From assembly GCA_038229415.1 (NCBI GenBank), contig JBBROM010000006.1:193499-257498 (forward strand): a stretch of 64,000 nucleotides of DNA, given 5' to 3'. Made by a program: the position numbers and the translations under genes. Of this stretch, positions 31,957 through 41,089 are shown one piece after another. Each line of letters opens with the position of its first letter. Within the stretch, counting starts at the first letter, position 1. The DNA is from JANXUR01 sp038229415 (GTDB taxonomy: Bacteria; Acidobacteriota; Terriglobia; Terriglobales; Acidobacteriaceae). Under the pieces are notes generated by a model that made no database searches, had not been told where the DNA came from, and worked only from the letters and a program-made list of their open reading frames with translations.

Positions 31957-33048
31957 CTACTCCCACATGTAATAGAAACCTGGATGCCGTTCAAGTAGTT
32001 GATGCGCCTGTGCGGGCAGAAGGTTGGATAAGTCCCCATTTAATACGTCGAGCAGAGTGCGGCGCTCCTTGGTGGGCCGCACGATGCGCGGTTCGCCCGA
32101 GATGCCGACCTGCTTGGCTGTCTCCTTCACCACGCCATCGAAGTCCGCAATGCCGTCAATCAGGCCGAGTTGCTTGGACTGTTCCCCCGTCCAGACCCGC
32201 CCGGTGGCCAGTTCCGTCACGGTTTTTTCGTTGAGCTTGCGACCATCCGAAACGGCGTGGATGAACTGGGCCTTCATGTTGTCAATCAAACCCTGCATAT
32301 AGACCATTTCATTGGGGGTGAGGTCGCGGGTGGGCGTACCGGTGTCCTTGAACTCGCCAGTCTTGATGATGACCGACTTCAGCTTGGCCCACTTCAGCAG
32401 GTCGCCGTAGTTAATCCACTCGGTGATCACGCCAATGGAGCCGACGATGGAACCGTTGTCGGCGTAAATCTTGTTGGTGCCAGAGGCAACGTAGTAAGCG
32501 CCGGATGCTCCTACCGATTCGATGGAGGTGACGATCAGTTTTTTCTTTTCGTCACGGATGCGGCGCACGGCACGATAGAGTTCCTCCGACGCGGCCACGC
32601 CGCCGCCCGGCGAATTTACGTGCAAAATGATCGCCTTAACGGAATCGTCATCGGCAAAGGTCTTGAGCTGCTCGCTGACTTGGGTGGGGCTGAGGATGAC
32701 GCCGGTAAGGTCCACCACGGCAATCTTGCCGCCAAAGCTGGTGAGGCTGGCGGAGCGCTTACCATCCTCCTGCAGGGTCAGATAGACCAGCGTGAACACC
32801 GCCAGCACGAAGAGCGTAAACGCAGCACCGCCAGCGAGTAGCCAAATCCACAAGCGCGATTTCTTCGCAGGCGTTGGTGGGGCTGCTGCATACGGAGTGG
32901 CCGAGGCGTACACAGGCGGCGATGGAGGTGGCGGAGTCACGCTCACGACCGGAACTTCCGGCTGCGGTGGTGTAACTTCCGGGCCTTGCGGCTGTTTTGG
33001 CTCGTTCGGTTCGTTTGGATCTTTCGGTGGCAAAATACTTTCGTACAT
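31957..33048 (-). CDS. sppA: Signal peptide peptidase SppA, short form
   Basis: 363 aa from ATG 33048 (AAGGTG 7 nt upstream). It degrades cleaved signal peptides in the membrane. A Pro-rich cytoplasmic segment (residues 1-60) precedes one transmembrane helix (LWIWLLAGGAAFTLFVLAVF). The S49 domain has ILHVNSPGGGVAASEELYRA, the nucleophile Ser in SVGASGAYYVASG, and the catalytic Lys in KTGEFKDTGTPTRDLT. It has a single S49 domain, as in Gram-positive and archaeal SppA, not the tandem E. coli form. It lies 92 nt downstream of the ABC permease on the same strand. Confidence 0.93.
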   Translation of the reverse strand: MYESILPPKDPNEPNEPKQPQGPEVTPPQPEVPVVSVTPPPPSPPVYASATPYAAAPPTPAKKSRLWIWLLAGGAAFTLFVLAVFTLVYLTLQEDGKRSASLTSFGGKIAVVDLTGVILSPTQVSEQLKTFADDDSVKAIILHVNSPGGGVAASEELYRAVRRIRDEKKKLIVTSIESVGASGAYYVASGTNKIYADNGSIVGSIGVITEWINYGDLLKWAKLKSVIIKTGEFKDTGTPTRDLTPNEMVYMQGLIDNMKAQFIHAVSDGRKLNEKTVTELATGRVWTGEQSKQLGLIDGIADFDGVVKETAKQVGISGEPRIVRPTKERRTLLDVLNGDLSNLLPAQAHQLLERHPGFYYMWE

Positions 33049-33140
33049 GGCGAACACCTTGCCGGGACGCTTCGCGTCCGGGATGTTGCTGAGTTTAGCA
33101 GTTTCCGGCAGTACAGGCTCGGAATCGGTTGAGCATGTCG

Positions 33141-34253
33141 CTATAAAGTTCGACGGAAGAGTGGAACAGCGAGGATTCCAGTGACCAGCGCAAACGTGCC
33201 AAGAAAGGCGAAATCCGGCCAGACGGCAGCCCAGCCTGCGTCCTTTAGCAGCAGCGATTTAAGGGCATGCACGGCGTAAGTGAAGGGGTCTACGCGGGCG
33301 ATCCACTGGAGCCAGTTGGGGAAAGCCTGAATGGGATAGATCGCGCCGCTGGGAAAGAAGAGCAATGTGTTCAGGATGCCGAAGACCGCACGCGGCACCA
33401 GCGGATCATCCACCCGCACCAGCAGCAGGAACATCATGGTATTGAAGGCTGCCGAGATGCAAATCACTGAGGCGAGGAGCAGTAGAATTTTCGAGGGATC
33501 AAAGATGGCGTTAACACCCGCAATCAATGAGCCGATTACGGTGATGGTGATGCCTGACATCATCGCCTTCATCGCGCCCGCGATGTTCAGGCCGAAGATC
33601 AGCTCAGACTTCTTGATCGGCGTCACAAGATAACCCTCGTGAACGCCACGCGCTTTGTCGTCTATATACAAGATGCCGCCGCCGATCATCACCGAAACGA
33701 ACATCGCCAGTGCAATCGAGCCCGGCAGCAGATACTTCATGTATTCGATGTAAGGATACAGCTCGACAACATCCAGCACCGTCTTCTCCAGCAGGCGTGG
33801 TTCGATCTGCGGCTGGTTGAGCGATTCGACGATCTGACTTACGTGATCGGTGAAGGTCGAGCTCATAAAGTTGTCGGAGTTATCTACGATCAGCGCAATG
33901 CGGGGATGATTCTGTTCATACACACGCCGGGAAAAGTCCACGGGAATGACGATGGCACCCTGAATCTTGCCGTTGCGCACATCTTCCATCGCTTCGCGAT
34001 CATTGTCGTAATAAACCGGTTGAAAGGTGCGGAGGTTGGCTCGAACCGAATCCACCGCTTCGCGAATGCGCAGCGCTTGCGTGCCGCGATCCTGATCCAC
34101 AATGCCAATCTTCGCGTCGCGAATCTTGCCGCCGAAGGCATTGCCCAGCACGATCAACTGCACCAGCGGAAACACCATGGACATCATCATGAGAAACGGC
34201 GAGCGAAAGAACTTGCGCATTTCCCGCTCGATGATGGCAAACATCCGGTTCAT
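33141..34253 (-). CDS. ABC-2 type transporter permease
   Basis: 370 aa, ATG 34253 with AGGAGC. Membrane subunit of an efflux ABC transporter of the YhhJ/YbhS/YbhR type. One N-terminal helix (FLMMMSMVFPLVQLIVLGNA), a periplasmic domain of about 140 residues, then five helices from about residue 175 (SIALAMFVSVMIGGGILYID, IITVIGSLIAG-like and later spans). The segment ILNTLLFFPSGAIYPIQAFP is the conserved ABC-2 signature. Its ATPase partner is upstream, separated by two inverted hairpin repeats. Substrate unknown; drugs or lipophilic compounds are plausible. Confidence 0.9.
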   Translation of the reverse strand: MNRMFAIIEREMRKFFRSPFLMMMSMVFPLVQLIVLGNAFGGKIRDAKIGIVDQDRGTQALRIREAVDSVRANLRTFQPVYYDNDREAMEDVRNGKIQGAIVIPVDFSRRVYEQNHPRIALIVDNSDNFMSSTFTDHVSQIVESLNQPQIEPRLLEKTVLDVVELYPYIEYMKYLLPGSIALAMFVSVMIGGGILYIDDKARGVHEGYLVTPIKKSELIFGLNIAGAMKAMMSGITITVIGSLIAGVNAIFDPSKILLLLASVICISAAFNTMMFLLLVRVDDPLVPRAVFGILNTLLFFPSGAIYPIQAFPNWLQWIARVDPFTYAVHALKSLLLKDAGWAAVWPDFAFLGTFALVTGILAVPLFRRTL

Positions 34254-34278
34254 GACGGCTCCTGTCGTTCTTACTGAT

Positions 34279-34383
34279 GGTGCCCCACGCTCGCGCCGTG
34301 TTGTTCGGCGCTAGCGTGGGATGTACGATCTCGCTCTGCCCACCCTAATCCGCCAACGTCAGGCGGATGAGAGTGGGGCACCA
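34279..34383. repeat. Two GTGCCCCA hairpins in inverted orientation (copies 5 and 6)
   Basis: 34279-34323 reads GGTGCCCCACGCTCGCGCC ... GGCGCTAGCGTGGGATG. 34339-34383 is the reverse orientation, CCCACCCTAATCCGCC ... GGCGGATGAGAGTGGGGCACC. The first has CACGCT paired with AGCGTG where other copies have CACCCT with AGGGTG, a compensatory change. The pair resembles a bacterial interspersed mosaic element and lies between the ATPase and permease genes. Confidence 0.8.
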
Positions 34384-34408
34384 ACCTTTTGTAATGCCTA
34401 CACTCAAC

Positions 34409-35431
34409 CTAGTGACCCTGTTTCGTCGGCATCTCGTACTTCACCGACTTCGCCACATCGTCGCGCAACTGGCGACCGGTGTAGTGAACGAATACATCGT
34501 CGAGCGTAGTGCTTTGTACGGTTAGCGACTTCAGCTCCACGCCGCCTGCTACCGCCAACTCCACCAGAGCGGTTATAGTCCGGGATGCGGTAGCTGTAAG
34601 CAGCCGGTACATCGCTGCCCCTTCATGCTGCACCGCAGTGATGCCAGGCAGGGCATTCAGCTTCTGATCCCAATCCGCAGGAGCATTTAAAAACTGCGCC
34701 TCAATCACGCTTTCGCCGGGGACACTATGCTTCAGGTTCAGCGGGGTATCGAGTGCCACCAGCTTGCCATGATCCACAATGGCGATACGGTCGCACAGGC
34801 GGTCGGCTTCATCCATATAGTGCGTGGTGATTAGCACGGTGAGCTTGCGCTTGGCCTTGAGGTTCATCAGCATCTCCCACACCGCAACGCGGGAGACGGG
34901 GTCAAGGCCGGTAGTCGGCTCGTCGAGAAAAAATACCCGCGGGTTGTGTACCAGCCCGCGTGCGATCTCCAGCCGTCGCCGCATGCCCCCGGAAAGAGTC
35001 TTGGTCTGCGCGTTCTTCCACTTGGTAAGGTCCACCAGTTCGAGCAGCTCCGCGATCGTTTCTTTGCGGCCTTGCCGAGGCACGTCGTACAGCTTGGCGT
35101 AGATTGACATGTTTTCTTCAAGCGTGAGGTCGGGATCGCTCGTCATAGCCTGCGGAATCACGCCAATGGAGCGCCTAGCAGCGTCAGCTTCCTTGCTCAC
35201 GTCGTGGCCTTCGATACGCGCGATGCCGCCCGTTATCGGGATGAGCGTGGTCATCATACGGATGAGCGTGCTCTTGCCTGCGCCGTTCGGCCCCAGCAGG
35301 CCGAAGATTTCGCCTTCCTTCACCGCGAAAGAAATGTCGTCCACGGCGGTGAAGTCGCCATACTTCTTGACGATGTTCACGACTTCAATCGCGTTGCCGT
35401 TAGCGACGGACGAGTTGGACTTAGTTTCCAT
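34409..35431 (-). CDS. ABC transporter ATP-binding protein
   Basis: 340 aa from ATG 35431, overlapping the end of the preceding gene by 11 nt (ATG 35467 is a less likely start). Walker A GLLGPNGAGKSTLIRM, Q-loop VIPQAMTSDPDLT, signature KTLSGGMRRRLEIARGL, Walker B RVFFLDEPTTGLDP and switch His in LITTHYMDEADRL are all intact. The C-terminal 100 residues form an accessory domain (LNALPGITAVQHEGAAMYRL, TTLDDVFVHYTGRQLRDD) typical of drug/polysaccharide exporters of the DrrA type. It powers the permease encoded downstream. Confidence 0.95.
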   Translation of the reverse strand: METKSNSSVANGNAIEVVNIVKKYGDFTAVDDISFAVKEGEIFGLLGPNGAGKSTLIRMMTTLIPITGGIARIEGHDVSKEADAARRSIGVIPQAMTSDPDLTLEENMSIYAKLYDVPRQGRKETIAELLELVDLTKWKNAQTKTLSGGMRRRLEIARGLVHNPRVFFLDEPTTGLDPVSRVAVWEMLMNLKAKRKLTVLITTHYMDEADRLCDRIAIVDHGKLVALDTPLNLKHSVPGESVIEAQFLNAPADWDQKLNALPGITAVQHEGAAMYRLLTATASRTITALVELAVAGGVELKSLTVQSTTLDDVFVHYTGRQLRDDVAKSVKYEMPTKQGH

Positions 35432-36026
35432 TGAAGTTTGCACAGCCCTCGCCGCCTTCACCCGCAACGCAGTTTTCGATCCACTTGTCTAACAATTTCC
35501 TATACGGAGCCAGCTTGGGCGAAGAAGCCTGCTGCGAATAAGCTCTCGATTTAACGACAGTCTGGCCATGTTCATAGCCTCCTCGGGTCTCCACTTGCAC
35601 TGCGATATGGTTGACAGAGGAATACAGCAGCCATCCCCAAACGCCTCCCGGGTCGCACTCATGGCTCGCGCAGGCGCGGAACACCACCATTGGCTCATCC
35701 CGTGGCTGCACTATATCGAGATTGTCGGGACTGTGCACAGCAAAAGCACGCGAAAGGTTACCCGAACTCCACTCCAGTTTGAGATGGTCGCCAGCGTTGC
35801 GGAAAACGAGCACACGCAAGTGATGATGGGCTGCTCCCAGGACAGCAACGTGCTGAATTTGCTGATCATCGTCGAACCTAAGCACCTTTTCCACCATACC
35901 CGTATCGCCCGCACGCGCAGCAAGCGCACGGGATAATGCGGCGTCCGGCGACGGCACCTGTGAAAAGGCGGCACTGGACAGCAAGAACATGGTCGCCAAT
36001 AGCTTCTGCATCGCGTCTACTGTCAC
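35421..36026 (-). CDS. Small secreted protein embedded in the efflux operon
   Basis: 201 aa from GTG 36026, which overlaps the HlyD stop (GTGA), or 196 aa from ATG 36011 (MQKLLATMFLLSSAAFSQ, a good signal peptide). The mature part has KVLRFDDDQQIQHVAVLGAA, FRACASHECDPGGVWGWLLY and a C-terminal helix with two cysteines (NCVAGEGGEGCANF), so four cysteines could form disulfides. Both its ends overlap the neighbouring reading frames, so it is translated with the transporter. I do not recognise the family. Confidence 0.65.
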   Translation of the reverse strand: MTVDAMQKLLATMFLLSSAAFSQVPSPDAALSRALAARAGDTGMVEKVLRFDDDQQIQHVAVLGAAHHHLRVLVFRNAGDHLKLEWSSGNLSRAFAVHSPDNLDIVQPRDEPMVVFRACASHECDPGGVWGWLLYSSVNHIAVQVETRGGYEHGQTVVKSRAYSQQASSPKLAPYRKLLDKWIENCVAGEGGEGCANFNGN

Positions 36027-37081
36027 TTCAGTTTCTCCGGCCCCACAAGCACTTCTGCCGTCATGCCCGGAACGAATACTCGCTTGCTATTGTCCAGCCG
36101 AACCTTCAGCGCGATGGTCTTGATGTCGCGCTTGGTGCGGCCCACGTCGCGCTGGGTAGCGAAGTCGCCTTCGGCGGCTTTGAAGAACACCTTACCTTCG
36201 ACTACATCGCCGCCAGGGGTGCGAATGCGCAAGGTGTCGCCGAGCGCGATGTGATCGGCATCAGTTTCTGGAATGCCCACGCGAACCCACGTGTCGTTGA
36301 GATCCACCACGGTGACGATGGCCTGCCCCGGCTGCACCACTTCGCCCTCGCGCGCGGCACGCACCGAGACGATGCCATTCACTGGCGCGATCACCTTGGT
36401 GTAGCCCAGTCGAATTTCCGCTTCGTTACGCATGGCCTGTGCGTTCAGCATTTCAGCGCGCGTGGCTGCGACAGTACTTTGGGCGGCGTGGGCTTGATGT
36501 GTCCGCGCCACTGCCACGCGCACGTCTGATTCCGCCGAGTTGACCTGATCCCGCAGCGAGCCCACCCGCGCCTGTTGTGCACGCAGAGTCGCCTCGGAGC
36601 GATCCTTATCCTGTTGCGACGCCACGCCTTGTGCGGCCAGCGAAACTGTGCGGTCGTTATCCTGCTTCAGACGGTCGAGGTCAGCCTGGGCTTCGGCCAG
36701 TTGTGCTCGTGCCGATTGCAATCGCGCTTGTGCGCCGGTCACCGAACTTGACGTCTCGCCCTTGGCCTGCTCTTCTTCGGCGAGCGTTTGTTGCACCTTG
36801 GAGCCGAGGCTAGAAATCGTCGCAGCAGCAGCGCGCTCCTGCGCTGCGAGTTCGGCGGTGTCGAGTTCGGCGATTACGTCGCCCGCCTTCACCTCGGTGC
36901 CTTCTTCCACGGCCAGCTTCTGGATGCGGCCAGAAACCCGGGCGCTCACCACCACCTGATTGGCGTCCACAGTGCCGATCAGCACCAAGTCCTGCGAGCG
37001 GTCGGTGGAGAACCAGTAGTAGCCGAACGAGATCAGCAGCAAAATCAGCAGAATGACGGCAAAGCGGTTGCGCGGACTCAT
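36023..37081 (-). CDS. HlyD-family membrane fusion protein
   Basis: 352 aa, ATG 37081 with AAGGAG. Periplasmic adaptor of an efflux system. One N-terminal membrane anchor (FAVILLILLLISFGYYWF), a lipoyl/biotinyl half-motif VSARVSGRIQKLAVEEGTEV, a coiled coil of about 110 residues rich in Ala/Gln/Arg, the second half-motif LGYTKVIAPVNGIVSVRAAR, and the beta-barrel PETDADHIALGDTLRI. It starts the operon HlyD-secreted protein-ATPase-permease, divergent from the kinase gene. An outer-membrane TolC-like partner is not in the window. Confidence 0.92.
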   Translation of the reverse strand: MSPRNRFAVILLILLLISFGYYWFSTDRSQDLVLIGTVDANQVVVSARVSGRIQKLAVEEGTEVKAGDVIAELDTAELAAQERAAAATISSLGSKVQQTLAEEEQAKGETSSSVTGAQARLQSARAQLAEAQADLDRLKQDNDRTVSLAAQGVASQQDKDRSEATLRAQQARVGSLRDQVNSAESDVRVAVARTHQAHAAQSTVAATRAEMLNAQAMRNEAEIRLGYTKVIAPVNGIVSVRAAREGEVVQPGQAIVTVVDLNDTWVRVGIPETDADHIALGDTLRIRTPGGDVVEGKVFFKAAEGDFATQRDVGRTKRDIKTIALKVRLDNSKRVFVPGMTAEVLVGPEKLK

Positions 37082-37192
37082 GCAGACTCCTTCCCACTAG
37101 AATACCTTGAGTCCGGGTCGGCTTTCGATTGCGGCCAGCCCCCGGCTGCGCTACACTCAGGCTTCCCTTTACCCGTGCGGAGAAAGTCCATT

Positions 37193-40100
37193 TTGCCAGC
37201 GAAGGTCCGGATCTTCGAGGGAACTTCCCGTTTTGCAGTGAGCCGCAAGCTTGGCGAAGGCGGCATGGGAGTGGTGTATGAGGCCCACGACCGCGACCGC
37301 GACATCCCCGTCGCGCTCAAAACCCTGCTCAATCTGAGCCCCAATGGACTGTTGCTGTTTAAGCAGGAGTTCCGCAGCGTGGCGGGTATTGCACATCCCA
37401 ACCTGATCTCTCTCTACGAGTTGTTTGCCGAAGGCGAGGTGTGGTTCTTCACCATGGAGCTGCTCAAGGGGAGGAACTTGATCGAGACTCTGCGCTCGGG
37501 TTGCAGCAACTGCGAATTCTCCACGCCAAAAGAGCCTGCGATTAATGCCACGAGCGACCACACCAGTGACCAGACAGAGAACCCGATGAGTAAGACTTTG
37601 AGCGTGACTCATGCATCGGTGTCATCGTACAGTGCTGAAAACCGAACTCTGGACGGGCTGGTCGTGCGGGAGCCCATGTTGCGGGGCACCGCGCCTGACG
37701 CCGCAGCCCTCCGCGAGGCTATGTTACAAGTAGCGCAAGGTCTGGTGGCCGTGCATAGCGCGGGCAAGCTGCATCGCGATATCAAGCCTTCCAATATTTT
37801 GCTCACGCCGGAAAAGCGCGCCGTGGTGCTGGATTTTGGCCTCGCTCAGGAACTCGGAACTACGGAAGGAGTAGGCCGCGGCATCGCTGGAACCATCGCT
37901 TACATGTCGCCGGAACAGGCGGTCAACCGCACACTCACGCCAGCCACAGACTGGTATGCGCTTGGCGTCACAATGTATCAGTCATTGACGGGCGCGCTGC
38001 CGTTTGTGGGCCGCGCCCCCGCCGTGCTCGAGGCCAAACGCCGCCGCGCCGTCATCCCGCCCAGCGAACTTGCGATTGGCGTGGACCCCGAGCTGGAGTC
38101 GTTGGCGATGGACCTGCTGCATCCCGACCCGTGGCGCAGGCCCGACGGCGACGACGTGGTGGCACGGCTTGTGGGAACCAGCGCTGCCCCAGAGCGGCGG
38201 TCGAAGTCTGCTGGGGTTCAGACATATTCTTCGTCGTCACGTGAATCACGACCCCTGTTCGTAGGCCGTGCAGCGGAGGCTGAGAAGCTTCAGGCAGCCC
38301 TGGAGAGAGCTGGCACGGGAGAAACTACCTTTGTGACTGTCCACGGAGCTTCCGGTGTGGGCAAAACCACACTGGTGGATCACTTTCTGGAGTCAGCTCC
38401 CGACAAGACCGTAATTTTGCGAGGCCGCTGTTACGAACAGGAGTCGGTACCTTACAAAGCCGTGGATAGTGCGATTGACGCGCTATGCCAGCAATTGCTG
38501 CGCTTTTCACGGAGCCGCCTCGCTTCGCTCATTCCAGACAACATGGCGATGCTCACGCGGCTGTTCCCGGTGCTGCGCCGTTTGGAAGAGGATGCCTCGT
38601 GGCCCGAACCTGCCGCAGCAGGCAGCGACCCTCGCCAAGCCCGGCGGCTCGCCATCGCCACCCTGCGCGACTTGCTGCGCCGTCTGGCACAACGCCGCCG
38701 CATCATCCTGGTGATTGACGACCTGCAGTGGGGCGATGCCGATAGCGCGACTCTGCTGGCCGATATGCTGGCCGCACCCGATCCGCCCCCCATGCTGGTG
38801 CTGTGTACTTATCGCCGCGAATATGCCAACCGCAGTACGTGCCTCCAAACCTTGTTGCCTGCGCTCGCGGAGAACCCAGCCCTGAGCCTGCAAGACCTTC
38901 CGGTTGAGCCGTTTAGTGCAAGCGAAGCGCAGATGTTCGCCACGCAGTTGATGGGCGATGCGCAAGGCGCAGCAATTGCACAAGTGGTCGCGGATTCCGG
39001 TGGTAGCCCATACCTGGTAAAGGAACTTGCTGACTACCTGGCCACAAGGCCCGCCGAGTCGGCAGCGGGAGTCAGCCTGGAACGGGCGTTGTCGCAGCGC
39101 TTTAGCAATCTGACGCCTGACGCCCAGCGGCTCATGGAAGTGATCGCAGTGCATGGCCTGCCACTGGCGCAGATTGACGCCTATCGCGCGGCGCATTTTG
39201 CCGGACGTGATCCCGCTCCGCTCGCCGCGTTGCGCTTCGCCAACCTCATCCGCAGCGCCGGGACCGCGGAAACCGACGAGGTTGAGCCTTATCACGATCG
39301 TGTACGGGAAACGGTAGTAGCGCGTTTGGCAAAGGAAACACGCCGCGAACGTCACGGCTCACTGGCAGCGACGCTCGAACAGTCGGGCCGCGCCGATGCG
39401 GAGACGCTGGCCAGCCATTACGAGGGTGCGGGCAACGACCAGCGCGCCGGAGAGTTGTTTGAAGTCGCCGCAGACCGTGCCACCAGTACTCTCGCCTTTG
39501 ACCGTGCGGCGAGCTTCTATCAACGCTCGTTGCGGCTCCGCATGCTGGCTCCCAAAGCAGAGTTCGGACTCCGTCAGCGTCTGGCCGAAGCTCTGGCGAA
39601 CGCCCGCGGTGGCATGGAAGCAGCCGAAGCGTTTGAAGATGCGGCCAAGCTCGCGGAGCCTTCTGACCAGCTCGCACTCGAGCGCCGCGCCGCATTTTAT
39701 TACCTCTCCAGCGGCCGGGTGGAACAAGGCCGGGCGGTGCTGGAGCGCGTGATGAGGCGCGCCAAACTCTCGCTACCGAAGACTCGAGGAGCCGTTCTTG
39801 CGCTGCTGGCATTTCGCAGTTTGAGGCTGGCGCTGCGCAGCACCCACTTCAACGAGCGCGCGCCTGAAAAGATTTCGACCGAGATTCGCGACCGGTTTGA
39901 CGCCGCTTACGCCATGGCCGCACCCATGGGACTGATTGACGGCGCACAAGGCCTCAGCTTCGGTGCGCTGTCCCTGTTGCTCGCATTGCACTCCGGTGAT
40001 GCGGGGCGGCTTGTCTACGGCCTGCAGGTAGGTGGATACGGCATGATGCTGCAAGGGCCACGTGGAAGGCACCGCGCAGCAGCCTTGCTCGATACCAGCC

Positions 40101-41074
40101 GGCGAATCTCCGCGCAGCGGAGCGACACCCGGCTCGACGCCACGGTGGCGCTTTCGGCGGGAACCCAGATGTATGTCATCGGGCAATGGCAGCGTTCCCT
40201 CGAGTGTTTTGAGGAGGCCGAGCGGTTGTACTCCAAGTGCCCGGGCACGCATTGGGAGTTGGCTAGCGTCCGCACGTTGCGGCTGTACACTCTTTTTTCT
40301 CTGGGCGAGTTCGCCGCCTTGGCGCGCGAGTATGGACCGATTCTGCAAGAAGCATTGGCGCTGGATGACCGTTACTCCTGCGCCAGCATGGAAACATTCT
40401 GTCAACCCATTGCTCTGCTGGCGGCGGATCGCGTAGAGGAGGCGAGGCAGGCCGTTGAGGCGGGGCTGGGACGCTGGCAGGTGGAGCAGCATGGCTTGCA
40501 GCAAGTCATGGCGGCGCAATCGCTGAACGCAGCCGGATTCTATGATGGCACAGTGATTGGCATGGCGGACTACATGCGCACCCAGTGGAAGTTGTTGCAA
40601 TCCTCGGGAATGGGCAGCTTCGACAATCTCCGCATCTCGTGGCTGGATCGTTTGGCCCGCACCGGGCTAAGTATCGCCGGTGCGCAAGGCGTATCTGCGA
40701 GCGCGCGCGAAGCTGGGCTTAGCATGGCGCGTAATGCACACCTTCGCCTTAAGAAAGAAACTCTGCCGTGGAGCTGCGCAGTTACCAGCGCAGTGGAGGC
40801 GGGGCTGCTGGCTGCCAGGGGCGACCGCGCTGGCACCGCCGGACTCCTGCTGAAGGCAATCGGGCAGTTTTCTGGAGTGGCGATGCATGGCAACGAAGCC
40901 TCCTGCCGCCTCTATGCTGGATACTTGATTGGCGGCGAACGCGGCGCAGAGATGGAAGCCGTTGCGCGCAACTGGTTTGCCTCACAGAACGTAGTAAACG
41001 CAGATAGAATGGCAGCGGTGCATACGGGCGGCATTCTGCCCGCTGATCTTATTCCTCAAACTCTGGCGCAGTAA
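37193..41074 (+). CDS. Ser/Thr protein kinase fused to AAA ATPase and TPR-like region
   Basis: 1293 aa from a TTG at 37193 (GGAG about 10 nt upstream); the frame is open further upstream but overlaps hlyD on the other strand. Kinase domain: LGEGGMGVVYEAHDRDRDIP, VALKTL, LHRDIKPSNILLT (near residue 190), DFGLAQ, and AYMSPEQAV, so the catalytic residues are intact. About 85 residues of Ser/Thr-rich sequence are inserted between the N and C lobes. From residue 360, FVGRAAEAEKLQ, Walker A HGASGVGKTTLVDHF and Walker B IILVIDDLQWGDADS form a STAND-type ATPase. The remaining 700 residues are helical repeats. Likely a signalling switch; its input is unknown. Confidence 0.9.
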   Translation: MPAKVRIFEGTSRFAVSRKLGEGGMGVVYEAHDRDRDIPVALKTLLNLSPNGLLLFKQEFRSVAGIAHPNLISLYELFAEGEVWFFTMELLKGRNLIETLRSGCSNCEFSTPKEPAINATSDHTSDQTENPMSKTLSVTHASVSSYSAENRTLDGLVVREPMLRGTAPDAAALREAMLQVAQGLVAVHSAGKLHRDIKPSNILLTPEKRAVVLDFGLAQELGTTEGVGRGIAGTIAYMSPEQAVNRTLTPATDWYALGVTMYQSLTGALPFVGRAPAVLEAKRRRAVIPPSELAIGVDPELESLAMDLLHPDPWRRPDGDDVVARLVGTSAAPERRSKSAGVQTYSSSSRESRPLFVGRAAEAEKLQAALERAGTGETTFVTVHGASGVGKTTLVDHFLESAPDKTVILRGRCYEQESVPYKAVDSAIDALCQQLLRFSRSRLASLIPDNMAMLTRLFPVLRRLEEDASWPEPAAAGSDPRQARRLAIATLRDLLRRLAQRRRIILVIDDLQWGDADSATLLADMLAAPDPPPMLVLCTYRREYANRSTCLQTLLPALAENPALSLQDLPVEPFSASEAQMFATQLMGDAQGAAIAQVVADSGGSPYLVKELADYLATRPAESAAGVSLERALSQRFSNLTPDAQRLMEVIAVHGLPLAQIDAYRAAHFAGRDPAPLAALRFANLIRSAGTAETDEVEPYHDRVRETVVARLAKETRRERHGSLAATLEQSGRADAETLASHYEGAGNDQRAGELFEVAADRATSTLAFDRAASFYQRSLRLRMLAPKAEFGLRQRLAEALANARGGMEAAEAFEDAAKLAEPSDQLALERRAAFYYLSSGRVEQGRAVLERVMRRAKLSLPKTRGAVLALLAFRSLRLALRSTHFNERAPEKISTEIRDRFDAAYAMAAPMGLIDGAQGLSFGALSLLLALHSGDAGRLVYGLQVGGYGMMLQGPRGRHRAAALLDTSRRISAQRSDTRLDATVALSAGTQMYVIGQWQRSLECFEEAERLYSKCPGTHWELASVRTLRLYTLFSLGEFAALAREYGPILQEALALDDRYSCASMETFCQPIALLAADRVEEARQAVEAGLGRWQVEQHGLQQVMAAQSLNAAGFYDGTVIGMADYMRTQWKLLQSSGMGSFDNLRISWLDRLARTGLSIAGAQGVSASAREAGLSMARNAHLRLKKETLPWSCAVTSAVEAGLLAARGDRAGTAGLLLKAIGQFSGVAMHGNEASCRLYAGYLIGGERGAEMEAVARNWFASQNVVNADRMAAVHTGGILPADLIPQTLAQ

Positions 41075-41089
41075 ATAAGCGAGGCCCTG

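Noticed and set aside
38507..39355. 282-aa minus-strand frame under the kinase-ATPase gene
   Set aside because: Antisense shadow; no start site or motif.
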